Assembly (NCBI RefSeq): GCF_900110255.1
Contig: NZ_FODD01000057.1
Coordinates: forward strand, 1 to 39,981
Reading direction: 5' to 3'
Source of the DNA: Actinacidiphila rubida
Lineage (GTDB): Bacteria > Actinomycetota > Actinomycetes > Streptomycetales > Streptomycetaceae
Length of the DNA: 39,981 bases
Positions 24,597-32,457 of this stretch are shown here, in pieces. Within the stretch, counting starts at the first letter, position 1. Each line of letters begins with the position of its first letter. The position numbers and the translations under genes are program-made. The notes under the pieces were generated by a model. The model saw only the letters and a program-made list of their open reading frames with translations, searched no databases and had not been told where the DNA came from.

Positions 24597-25825
24597 CCGC
24601 GGCCACCTGCAGCGCCACCGAGACGCTGCTCGGCATCGCCCACGATCTGGCCGAGCCCACGCCCGTCGATCCGGACGAGCCGTGGGCGGTTCAGTCCCTC
24701 GCCGAGGGAGCAGCCGGAACCGCTCTCCTTCACGTCGAAGCCGCACGCCGCCACGCACAGCCCTGGAGGCCGGCTCACCGCTGGATCAGCACCGCCGCCT
24801 CCGGGCAGGTCAGCGCCGCCGACACCGCCGGCCTGTTCCTCGGCGTCCCCGCCGTGGCATTCCTGCTCGGCACACCGCCCGCCGACGTCGACGGCCTGTA
24901 CTTCCAAGCCCGACACACCGTGCACCTGCACGTCCTCGCACTGGCCCACCGCCGTACCGACGCCGCCATGGCACGCATCGCCCGCGGCGACCTGCCGACG
25001 TTCGCCGAGTACGACACCTTCTACGGCCTGACCGGCATCGGCGCATACCTCCTGCATACCAACCCGGACGGAGGGGCCCTGGAGCGCATCCTGCGCTACC
25101 TCATCGCGCTGACCCGCCCGCTGGCACCCCCCGGCCGGGGCCTGCCCGGATGGTGGGTCCGGCACGACCCTCAACGCGGTCACTCCCCGCACTTCCCCGG
25201 CGGCCACGGCAACCTCGGCGCCGCGCACGGCATCACCGGCCCCCTCCTCCTGCTCTCCCAAGCCCTGCGGCGCGGAATCGAAGTCCCCGGGCACCGCGAC
25301 GCCATCCAGACCATCTGCCACCACCTCGACATCTGGCGCCAGCACACCGCCACAGGTCCGCGGTGGCCAGAACACCTCTCACGCCGCGACCTGGAACGAG
25401 GCCAACCGCATCTGCCCCATAACGCCCGGCCGAGCTGGTGCTACGGAACCGCCGGAATCGCCCGAGCCGGCCAACTCGCGGGCATCGCCCTGCACGACAC
25501 CGGCCTCCAGAAGCTCTACGAAGACGCCCTCTACCGAACCCTCACCGATCCAGCCCAACTCGCCGGCATCACCGACGCCGGACTCTGCCACGGCTGGGCC
25601 GGCATCTACCAGACCGCCAGCCGCGCCGCCGCCGACGCCCTCGACCCCCGCCTGCCCGGGATCCTGCCTGCTCTCGGCGCAGCCCTCCTCGACCACGCCC
25701 GACACCACCCCACGGCCGAACCGGGCCTGCTCAACGGCGCCGCCGGCACCGCCCTCGCCCTGTCCACCCTCGCCACCCACCAGCCCCCGAGCACCGGATG
25801 GGACGCATGTCTCCTGATCAACTGA
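24593..25825 (+). CDS. lanC: Lanthionine synthetase C-family cyclase LanC
   Basis: This 410-aa zinc enzyme adds Cys thiols to dehydroalanine/dehydrobutyrine to close (methyl)lanthionine rings. The double alpha-barrel marks are present: TFYGLTGIGAYLL, GNLGAAHGITGPLLLLS with the active-site His (about residue 209), and the three zinc ligands in PSWCYGTAGIARA (Cys, about 281) and GLCHGWAGIYQ (adjacent Cys-His, about 332). A final GLLNGAAGTALAL repeat completes the barrel. The ATG overlaps the lanB stop, so dehydratase and cyclase are made together. Its 3' end overlaps the next gene by 19-28 bp. Confidence 0.95.
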   Translation: MTAATCSATETLLGIAHDLAEPTPVDPDEPWAVQSLAEGAAGTALLHVEAARRHAQPWRPAHRWISTAASGQVSAADTAGLFLGVPAVAFLLGTPPADVDGLYFQARHTVHLHVLALAHRRTDAAMARIARGDLPTFAEYDTFYGLTGIGAYLLHTNPDGGALERILRYLIALTRPLAPPGRGLPGWWVRHDPQRGHSPHFPGGHGNLGAAHGITGPLLLLSQALRRGIEVPGHRDAIQTICHHLDIWRQHTATGPRWPEHLSRRDLERGQPHLPHNARPSWCYGTAGIARAGQLAGIALHDTGLQKLYEDALYRTLTDPAQLAGITDAGLCHGWAGIYQTASRAAADALDPRLPGILPALGAALLDHARHHPTAEPGLLNGAAGTALALSTLATHQPPSTGWDACLLIN

Positions 25826-26826
25826 CCCAGACCGACCTCGACCGCACCGAAGCCACTGTCCTTGCCGTCCTCCAAGGCCAGCCAGTCGAAGACGCGGCCT
25901 GCGCCAACGGGATGGAGCCGACGAACCTCTCCGATGCCGCCTCCGTCTTCCGGCAGGCCGGCCGGGAAGCCCTGGCCAGCCACGCGGCACAGCGCGAATG
26001 GTGGCACGTCTACCTCCACTTCACCGACTGGCACCGCGCCGACCACATGTTCAGCACACACGTGCTGCCGCTCCTGCACGACGCGGAAACCGCAGGCTCG
26101 CTCGACGGATGGTGGTACACCCGCAAACACCCTTGCTGGCGACTACGGCTGCGCCACAACCCCCGCTCGCACGAGACGACCCCGATCGGCCAGGAACTCG
26201 ACCGCCTCGTATCTCAGGGGCACTTACTCCGCTGGTGGCCCGGGATCTACGAGCCGGAAACCGTCGCATTCGGCGGCGCGGCCAGCATGCAGGCCGCGCA
26301 CCAGCTGTTCGCCGCCGACAGCCGCCACATTCAGCAACTCCCTCTCCACGCGAACCTGCCGCTCGGAGCACGGGAACTGTCGGTTCTGCTCTGCTCGACT
26401 CTGATGCGCGCCGCCGGACTCGAATGGTACGAACAAGGCGACGTCTGGCACCGGGTCATCACCGCAGAACACCGTGACAGACTCGCCGACCTCCCTCAGG
26501 AGGCGCTGCACGGCGACGTCGAACCCATCCGGGCCCTCCTGACCTCCGACACCGCAGCCCTCCTGGTGCCGGGAGGCCCACTCGAACCCGTCCAGGACTG
26601 GGTGGCCGCCTTCGATCACGCCGGCCAAACCCTCCTCCAGTCGGTCCAACTCGGCACACTCGATCGTGGACTGCGTCAAGTCCTCAGCTACCACGTGATC
26701 TTCCACTGGAACCGGCTCGGACTTTCCCTCACCGCCCAGAGCCGCCTCGCAGCAGCAGCCCGAACAGCCATCCTGCACACAGACACGATGTCGGATGCTG
26801 CCCATCAGACCTCGTGGGCACGCTGA
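25798..26826 (+). CDS. Thiopeptide-type bacteriocin biosynthesis protein (stand-alone SpaB_C)
   Basis: This protein of about 342 aa starts at the ATG of 25798 or 25807 inside the end of lanC. After an 80-residue helical N-terminus it carries the SpaB_C/TIGR03891-type fold: REWWHVYLHFTDWHRADHM, LDGWWYTRKHPCWRLRLRHN and a C-terminal SYHVIFHWNRLGLS block. In LanB proteins this domain performs glutamate elimination; stand-alone forms occur as the small subunit of split dehydratases or as cycloaddition enzymes in thiopeptides. It keeps the Arg-rich WRLRLR segment that is altered in the fused domain of the neighbouring LanB. It may therefore supply or replace the elimination step, or do a further modification. 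No thiazole-forming cyclodehydratase is present, so thiopeptide chemistry is unlikely. Confidence 0.88.
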   Translation: MGRMSPDQLTQTDLDRTEATVLAVLQGQPVEDAACANGMEPTNLSDAASVFRQAGREALASHAAQREWWHVYLHFTDWHRADHMFSTHVLPLLHDAETAGSLDGWWYTRKHPCWRLRLRHNPRSHETTPIGQELDRLVSQGHLLRWWPGIYEPETVAFGGAASMQAAHQLFAADSRHIQQLPLHANLPLGARELSVLLCSTLMRAAGLEWYEQGDVWHRVITAEHRDRLADLPQEALHGDVEPIRALLTSDTAALLVPGGPLEPVQDWVAAFDHAGQTLLQSVQLGTLDRGLRQVLSYHVIFHWNRLGLSLTAQSRLAAAARTAILHTDTMSDAAHQTSWAR

Positions 26827-27292
26827 TCGCCCGGCGGCCCAGGTACCGCGAGCTACCCACCCGATGGCTGGGTTCTGACGCGGCAACGCCCCCGGGTGGC
26901 GTTGCCCGCAGGAGCAGCCAGCGATTCCGCGGCCTGGTCGTGACGGCTCACGAGGAATCACGTCGGTCTCACGTGCAGCACGGCCCGGTGTTTCGGCCAA
27001 TCCAGAACCACCACTGCGCCCAGGCCCGGCAAGGGTCGATGCACGGCACACGCTCACCCAACCGCCGAATCACGGCTTTGGCAGCACGTCCGAAAGACGT
27101 GTGTTCGAAGCCACCGGTCGCGTCGTTGGACACCACATCACCGCCTGGACGACGGGGAGGCGCCGCGTTGAATCTCGCAGAACAGCCATGGGGCACCCCA
27201 CCATTGCACCCTCTTTCCCCCACGACCGAAGCCCTTGCTGGCAGCCACGCCTCGTCCCACCGGACTTCGAACCGGACCCGCCTGGGAGGTAG
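26827..27292. other. 466-bp gap before the ABC transporter, with terminator hairpin
   Basis: No ORF with family resemblance was found on either strand. The open frames here are GC-driven, and I looked specifically for a second Cys-rich precursor without success. A hairpin lies at 26882-26906, and a smaller palindrome TCGTGA-cggc-TCACGA at 26938-26953 could be an operator. The gap probably separates the biosynthetic unit (fxlM-fxlA-lanB-lanC-spaB_C) from a second transcription unit starting with the exporter. Confidence 0.5.
26882..26906 (+). terminator. Hairpin after the SpaB_C gene
   Basis: GGCAACGCC (26882-26890) pairs perfectly with GGCGTTGCC (26898-26906) around a 7-base loop, 56 bases after the SpaB_C stop codon. 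It has no U tract, as is common in high-GC actinomycetes. It probably ends the biosynthetic transcript. Confidence 0.6.
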
Positions 27293-29287
27293 GTGGTGAA
27301 GAGGTTCTTCGGGCGGGTGACGATGGCCGAGCCGAAGGTCTCCGAAGCTGAGCAGGATCTGTTCGGCGGTCGGCTGCTCTACGACATGGGCTGGTCGAAC
27401 CACGAGCACGCAAGGCTTGACCTGACCATGTCCTCCGCCCTTCGTACGATGCCGAAACTGGTCGGCGCGACCTTGCGGATCGCGTGGACCGCCGACCGAC
27501 GCGCCCTGGTCGCGGTGGCGATCAGTGAGATCGGGCAGGGCATCGCCGGGGCCGTCAGCCTGCTGGCGATCAACGCGGTCATGCACGCTCTGCTCCGTGG
27601 CGCCGGCACCGCCACCCAACGCGTGCACGCGCTGGTGCCCGGCCTGCTGGCCGCCGCCGGCGTCGCCGTCGTCAACTCCGCGCTGGCCGGCTGGTCCACC
27701 TCACGGGCCGGACGGCTGGAACCCCTGGTCGAACGGATCGCAACCACCCAGTACCTGGCCGCAGCGGCGTCCGTGGAGCTGGAGGCCATCGACGACCCGG
27801 ACTTCCGCCGTCTCATCGACGTCGCCCAGTACGGCCCTGGCTCGGCCCGGCGCATGATCAGTGCGTGCGTCGCCGCGTTGAACGGCCTGATCAAGCTGAT
27901 CACCACCGCCGGGGTGCTGACCGTCCTGCACCCTGTGCTGCTGCCCATGTTGATCCTGATCGCCGCCCCGCGCGGCTGGGGCGCCATGCGCGTGGCCCAG
28001 GAACGCTACGTGTCGATGATGAGCTGGATCGAGCACGTCCGTGCCAGCCGCCTCATAGGGAACCTGCTCACCGACCGGACCGCTGCGCAGGAGGTCCGTG
28101 TGCACGCCGCCGGGCCGTTTCTCCTCGGACGCTACGAGGCGATGGCCGAGAGCGCCGAGGCCGAGCAAGAGCGGCTGGCCTCCAGCAAAGCCCTCACCGA
28201 GTGCGTGGCGGCCGCCCTGTCTGGCGTGGCCATGGCGGTCACCTACGGCACGATGTTCTGGCTGATCACCAGCGGGCACATGAGCCTGGCCATGGCCGGC
28301 ACCGCTGTGATCGCGGTGCGCTCCGGATCGGCCAGCTTGGGCGGCCTGGTGATGAATGTCAACCAACTGCACGAGGAGTCCCTCTACGTCCGCGACCACG
28401 GACGTTTCCTCGCCCAGGCCGCCCATCGCGCCATCCCACAGGGCGGCGCCGCAGTCCCGGAGCGCATCAAAGAGGTCTCCTTCGACCAGGTCACCTACCG
28501 CTATCCCGACCGCGACGACGCGGCCCTGGACCACGTGACGTTCACCCTGCCCATGGGCTCGGTCACCGCAGTCGTCGGCGAGAACGGATCCGGAAAGAGC
28601 ACGTTGATGAAACTCCTGGCCGGCCTGCTCCTTCCCCAACAGGGCACGGTTCACTGGGGCGGAACTGCGGTCACCGACCTCGATCGCACCCAGGTCTTCG
28701 AGCGGGTATCCCTGCTCACCCAGGATTTTCAGCGCTGGCCGGTCACCGCCGGGATGAACATCCGCATCGGCCGCCCGGCTCGTTCCGCGAGTTCACGGGA
28801 TCTAGAGCTGTCCGTTGATTACGCCGGTGCCCGCCCGGTGATCGCCAAACTGCCCGCCGGGCTCAACAGCCTGCTGGCACGAATGTTTCGGGGCGCGATC
28901 GAACTGTCGGGGGGTGAATGGCAGAAGCTGGGGCTGGCGCGCACCCACTGGCGTCACTCCACCAGCGGGGCCGACGGCGTTCTCATCGTCGACGAGCCCA
29001 CCTCCGCACTCGACCCACAGGCCGAAATCGAGGCATTCCAGCGGATCCGCCGGCTGGCGGCCCCCCACCGTGCCGTCGTCCTGGTCACCCATCGCATGTC
29101 CGGTGTCCGGCACGCCGATCACATCTACGTCCTGCACCAGGGCCGGCTCACCGAGCACGACACCCACGACGAACTCATCGCCGCCGGTGGCCGCTACGCC
29201 GCCATGTTCGACGCTCAAGCCGCGCAGTACGCCCCCACCGGCGGCATCCCGCACCCGACCACGCCCGCCGTCGCGGATCCCGCATGA
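27293..29287 (+). CDS. ABC half-transporter (permease-ATPase), likely lanthipeptide exporter
   Basis: This 664-aa protein joins an N-terminal six-helix membrane domain (about residues 60-350; e.g. GAVSLLAINAVMHALL, VLHPVLLPMLILIAA) to an ATPase domain: Walker A GENGSGKST (about 430), Q-loop LLTQDFQRWP, signature ELSGGEWQK (about 537), Walker B GVLIVDEPTSALD (about 562) and switch VTHRM. There is no C39 peptidase domain, so it would export but not cut the leader. The start is GTG 27293 or GTG 27296; GGGAGGT just upstream favours 27296. Its stop overlaps an ATG of the following NUDIX fragment (ATGA). The membrane-domain sequence places it with exporters of FxLD and related RiPPs (inference). 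Confidence 0.9.
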   Translation: MVKRFFGRVTMAEPKVSEAEQDLFGGRLLYDMGWSNHEHARLDLTMSSALRTMPKLVGATLRIAWTADRRALVAVAISEIGQGIAGAVSLLAINAVMHALLRGAGTATQRVHALVPGLLAAAGVAVVNSALAGWSTSRAGRLEPLVERIATTQYLAAAASVELEAIDDPDFRRLIDVAQYGPGSARRMISACVAALNGLIKLITTAGVLTVLHPVLLPMLILIAAPRGWGAMRVAQERYVSMMSWIEHVRASRLIGNLLTDRTAAQEVRVHAAGPFLLGRYEAMAESAEAEQERLASSKALTECVAAALSGVAMAVTYGTMFWLITSGHMSLAMAGTAVIAVRSGSASLGGLVMNVNQLHEESLYVRDHGRFLAQAAHRAIPQGGAAVPERIKEVSFDQVTYRYPDRDDAALDHVTFTLPMGSVTAVVGENGSGKSTLMKLLAGLLLPQQGTVHWGGTAVTDLDRTQVFERVSLLTQDFQRWPVTAGMNIRIGRPARSASSRDLELSVDYAGARPVIAKLPAGLNSLLARMFRGAIELSGGEWQKLGLARTHWRHSTSGADGVLIVDEPTSALDPQAEIEAFQRIRRLAAPHRAVVLVTHRMSGVRHADHIYVLHQGRLTEHDTHDELIAAGGRYAAMFDAQAAQYAPTGGIPHPTTPAVADPA

Positions 29288-29721
29288 CCCGAGCGCAGGA
29301 AAGGACCGAGCCCGTGACCGCTTCCGCCTCACCGGCGCACCTCCCCGTGCCGCCCGGCGTCAGGACGTGGGAGGAGTACGCCGCGTCCCCTCACACGTTC
29401 TCGCTCGGCGCCGCGGCGATCATCACCGACCAGATCGGCCGCGTCCTGCTGGTCCGCCCGACCTACCGGGAGGACGACCGGTGGCTCCTGCCCGGTGGCG
29501 CCCTCGAAGCCGGCGAGCACCCCATGGATGCGTGCCGGCGCGAGGTCGCCGAGGAGCTTGGTCGCACGATCTGGCGCTTTCACGGGCCGGGCTCGTCAAC
29601 TGTGCGCCGGAACTATGGCATGAGTCCGATAGCAACCGGTGCTCGGCGTGTCAGGCCGAGCTGCCTTCCTCCGCAAGGGCCCATCGTGCTGGCGCGACAG
29701 CACGTCATCACCCACCGCTGA
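29284..29721 (+). pseudogene. NUDIX hydrolase, truncated after the NUDIX box
   Basis: A GTG at 29314 (GGAAAGGA 8 bases upstream), or the ATG at 29284 overlapping the ABC stop, starts a NUDIX protein. Its first about 80 residues closely match the intact gene at 32458: HTFSLGAAAIITDQIGRVLL, YREDDRWLLPGGALEAGEH, PMDACRREVAEELG. Immediately after the NUDIX box the resemblance stops; the remaining about 50 residues (RTIWRFHGPGSSTV onward) match nothing, and the strand/helix elements that complete the fold are missing. The box itself is intact but the protein is unlikely to fold. I read it as the 5' half of a duplicated gene, cut by recombination at about 29565. Confidence 0.7.
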
Positions 29722-29741
29722 CGTATCTGGAAAGGGATCCC

Positions 29742-32111
29742 GTGGGATACACCCGGGCCGACTGGTCCAACCACTACACCGCTGGTAACGGCTTCCGGCC
29801 GCTCGGAGCAACGGAGAAGGCCCTCCTCGCCGAGCACGCACCGGCCCCCTCTGGAGGCGGCCGGGCTCTGGACGCAGGCTGCGGCACCGGCGAGCTGGCC
29901 GCGTTCCTGGCCTCGCTCGGCTACACCGTGGACGCGGTGGACTTCGCCGAGGGCGCCGTCGATCGCGCCCGAGCGGAGCACGCCGCGGTCGAGTCGGTGC
30001 GCTGGCTGTGCCTGGACCTTGACCGCGACGACCCGGCACCGCTGCATGAGGACGGATACGACCTGGTCACGCTCCGGCTCATGTATCCGTTCCTGGCCAG
30101 GCGCATGAGTGTCGCGCACGCGCTCGGTGAGCGGCTGCGGCCGGGCGGCGCACTCGTCGTCATCACCCCGGTGGTCGAGCACACCCCGGACGAGCGCCGC
30201 AGTATCGCTCTCGATGAGGACGAGATCGCTCTGCTCACCGAGGGCTGGGAGACGGTGGAGCGGCTGGAGGCGGACCGGCTTGCCGTTCTGGTCCTGCGCG
30301 GCCCGTGCCACACCGGCACGCGGGCGGTGGAGCGGAAGCGGCCGCCTGCCGGTCCGGCTGTGACGGGCGCCCTCGCGGTCGTCACCGATGCGGCCGGCCG
30401 GGTTCTGCTGGGCCGATCGCGCCGGGGCATGTGGGAACTTCCCGGCGGCAGAAACGAGGGTTCGGAATCGTTCGAGGTGGCCGCGGTGCGCGAGCTCGCC
30501 GAGGAGACCGGACTCGCTGCAGATGTCGAGAACGCGCATGTGGTGACGATGCTCGCGGACTCGATCGGCGGCGTCCCGCGGCTCACCGCCGTCGTCCGCA
30601 TTACCGCATGGTCCGGGAGACTGGCCAACCCTGAGGCTGACAAGTTCGACCGCTGGGAGTTCGTCGACCTGCACGTTCTCTCCTGCGTCGGCGCCATGTT
30701 CGTCCCGGCCGCCCAGGCGCTGGATGCCGTGTGGCCCGGAGTTCTTCCCGACCTGCCGCCCGTGGTCTCCTATCCACTCGCCGTCGAGCAGCCGCCTGTG
30801 CCGGGCGAGTCGGCCGAAGCGGTCCGGCTGCGTCAGGCGATGGCCCAGACGGTCAACGACGGTGGATGGGCCCCGTCCGAGCCGGTCCGCGACGCGCTGC
30901 GGACCGTGCCCCGCCACCGCTTCGCCCCGGAGGTGAACCTCGCGAACGCTTACGACGGCGGCGACCGGGCCGTAATCACCCGGCGCGACGAGACGGGAAG
31001 GGCGATCAGCTCGGTGTCCGCGGCGTGGCTCCAGGCCGACATGATCGAAACCCTTTCCCTGAAGCCCGGCGCGACCGTGTTCGAGGCGGGCTCCGGCGGC
31101 TACAACGCCGAACTGATCGCCCACGTCAGCGGACCCGACGGACGCGTGGTCACCGTCGACATCGACCCCTGGGTCGCACGGCGCACCCGCCGGTTCACCA
31201 CGGAATCCGGAAGCGGCCGCGTCAGCGTCGTTGAGGCCGACGCGGCCCTCGGCGCACCCGCCCACCTCGTGCCCCGCGGCGGCTTCGACCGCAGCGTGAT
31301 CACCTACAACTGCTGGGACATCGCACCTGCCTGGCGGGAGCAGTTGGCCGAGGGCGGGCGCCTGGTCATGCCGCTGGAGATCGGCGGCTACACCAGGGCG
31401 ATCGCTTTCGAGCGGCACGGCCAGGTGCTGCACGCACGCCACTTCACCTACTGCGGCTTCGTCCGCGATCAGGGACAGCAGGCCCGCACCATTCCGGTCG
31501 TCTCCCTTCTCGACGGCGGCCTGACGCTTCGCTTCGAGCACGGCACCGCCGCCGGCACGGATGGCCTGGAGGAGGCGTTGCGCGGCGAGCGGCACGACGT
31601 CGCCACCGGCGTGACCATGGGTGCGGGCGTCTATTTCGGCTCCCTGCAGCTCTACGTGGCCACCACGTTGCCGGGCTTCTGCCGTCTGGCCGCCCACCAG
31701 AATGCGGACCAGGGTGTGACCGGTATCGCCAAGGACCGCGACGCGCCCGCCATCGTCGGCGACGCTTCGCTCGCCTACCTCATCGCCATCCAGACCAAGG
31801 ACGGCGACCGTCCCGAGGACAAGGAGTGGGAGTGGCACGCCCACGCCTTCGGCGAGCAGGGTCCGCAACTCGCCGAGCAACTGGCGGTCGCCGTCCGGGC
31901 CTGGGACCGTCACGTACGGGCCGACGACAACAACAAGCACGCCGATCCCGTACTGACGGCCCACCCCGCCGACACACCCGATGATCTGCTGCCCGCCGGA
32001 CACGTCCTGGACAAGGAGCACTGCCGCCTGGTGATCCGCTGGCCGGGCCATGACGCGCAGGTGCCCCGCCCCGTGCGCCCCCGCGCCGAGATGCTGACGC
32101 AGGAGGTGTGA
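29742..32111 (+). CDS. Three-domain fusion: SAM methyltransferase - NUDIX - FxLD-type methyltransferase
   Basis: The GTG at 29742, with GGAAAGGGA upstream, gives a 789-aa protein. Residues 1-195 are a class I SAM methyltransferase (ALDAGCGTGELAAFLASLG at about 42; VDAVDFAEGAVDRA). Residues about 205-340 are a NUDIX hydrolase with a perfect box (GGRNEGSESFEVAAVRELAE, then ETG). Residues about 360-780 are a second PIMT-like FxLD methyltransferase (VPRHRFAPEVNLANAYDGG, ISSVSAAWLQADMIE, TVFEAGSGGYNAELIAHVSG, VVTVDIDP), a homologue of the protein at 19978. There is no stop or ribosome-binding site between the domains. The first two domains together look like a known bifunctional methyltransferase/NUDIX arrangement; the third adds peptide-Asp methyl transfer. 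The linked activities suggest one tailoring pathway, but substrates for the first two domains are unknown. Confidence 0.85.
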   Translation: MGYTRADWSNHYTAGNGFRPLGATEKALLAEHAPAPSGGGRALDAGCGTGELAAFLASLGYTVDAVDFAEGAVDRARAEHAAVESVRWLCLDLDRDDPAPLHEDGYDLVTLRLMYPFLARRMSVAHALGERLRPGGALVVITPVVEHTPDERRSIALDEDEIALLTEGWETVERLEADRLAVLVLRGPCHTGTRAVERKRPPAGPAVTGALAVVTDAAGRVLLGRSRRGMWELPGGRNEGSESFEVAAVRELAEETGLAADVENAHVVTMLADSIGGVPRLTAVVRITAWSGRLANPEADKFDRWEFVDLHVLSCVGAMFVPAAQALDAVWPGVLPDLPPVVSYPLAVEQPPVPGESAEAVRLRQAMAQTVNDGGWAPSEPVRDALRTVPRHRFAPEVNLANAYDGGDRAVITRRDETGRAISSVSAAWLQADMIETLSLKPGATVFEAGSGGYNAELIAHVSGPDGRVVTVDIDPWVARRTRRFTTESGSGRVSVVEADAALGAPAHLVPRGGFDRSVITYNCWDIAPAWREQLAEGGRLVMPLEIGGYTRAIAFERHGQVLHARHFTYCGFVRDQGQQARTIPVVSLLDGGLTLRFEHGTAAGTDGLEEALRGERHDVATGVTMGAGVYFGSLQLYVATTLPGFCRLAAHQNADQGVTGIAKDRDAPAIVGDASLAYLIAIQTKDGDRPEDKEWEWHAHAFGEQGPQLAEQLAVAVRAWDRHVRADDNNKHADPVLTAHPADTPDDLLPAGHVLDKEHCRLVIRWPGHDAQVPRPVRPRAEMLTQEV

Positions 32112-32400
32112 CCTTGGAACCGGCGGTACGCGAGGCGTCGCCGCTTGCCAGGCAATCGGCGCCGCGGACATGCTGCCCCACTTGCGCGCCGGCCTGAACA
32201 CCCTCCTGATCAGTGGTTCGGCGGGCAGCAGCTCTCCGGGGCCACCGGCTCACCAACGTGGCCGTCACCGACCGGATCTCATCCTCGCTCCAGGGCCACA
32301 GCGTGCAGGAAGGCACCTACGCCCAACTCACCGGAGCCTCCGGGCTGTTCCAGACCCTGTGGGAACTGCAGCGAGAAGTGAGCGGCCACACCCCTGACCA
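32112..32400 (+). pseudogene. ABC-transporter ATPase relic
   Basis: Pieces of an ABC ATPase domain lie in several frames: CQAIGAADMLPHLRAGLNTL (about 32148-32209), then WFGGQQLSG (about 32213-32240) with the start of the signature, then a jump to HRLTNVAVTDRI (switch-His region, about 32250-32285) and GTYAQLTGASGLFQTLWEL (about 32312-32370). The signature is incomplete and the Walker B segment is deleted, and there are at least two frameshifts. Nothing of the membrane domain remains. The C-terminal wording differs from the intact transporter at 27293, so this was a separate exporter and not a recent copy. Confidence 0.75.
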
Positions 32401-32457
32401 CCACTCCCCGACTCCCCGCCCGGCTGGGATCAGCCCCCGTTGTGAAAGGCAGAGCCC

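Noticed and set aside
24593..26826. Thiopeptide pathway, suggested by the thiopeptide-type protein
   Set aside because: No YcaO/cyclodehydratase or azoline dehydrogenase genes are present and a LanC is, so lanthipeptide chemistry fits better.
26827..27292. Second lanthipeptide precursor in the gap before the exporter
   Set aside because: I scanned short frames for a Cys/Ser/Thr-rich tail after an acidic leader with an F-x-L-D-like box and found none.
28914..29741. Upstream extension of the methyltransferase-NUDIX-methyltransferase frame
   Set aside because: It overlaps the ABC ATPase and NUDIX fragment in a different frame and is Arg/Pro/Ser-rich; a GTG with a good ribosome-binding site at 29742 precedes the conserved part.
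29613..32201. 862-codon open frame on the minus strand opposite the fusion gene
   Set aside because: Its translation has no domain resemblance and is a GC-codon shadow of the strongly homologous plus-strand gene; the same applies to the 631-codon frame opposite the triple-NUDIX gene (33437-35332) and the 419-codon frame opposite fxlM.
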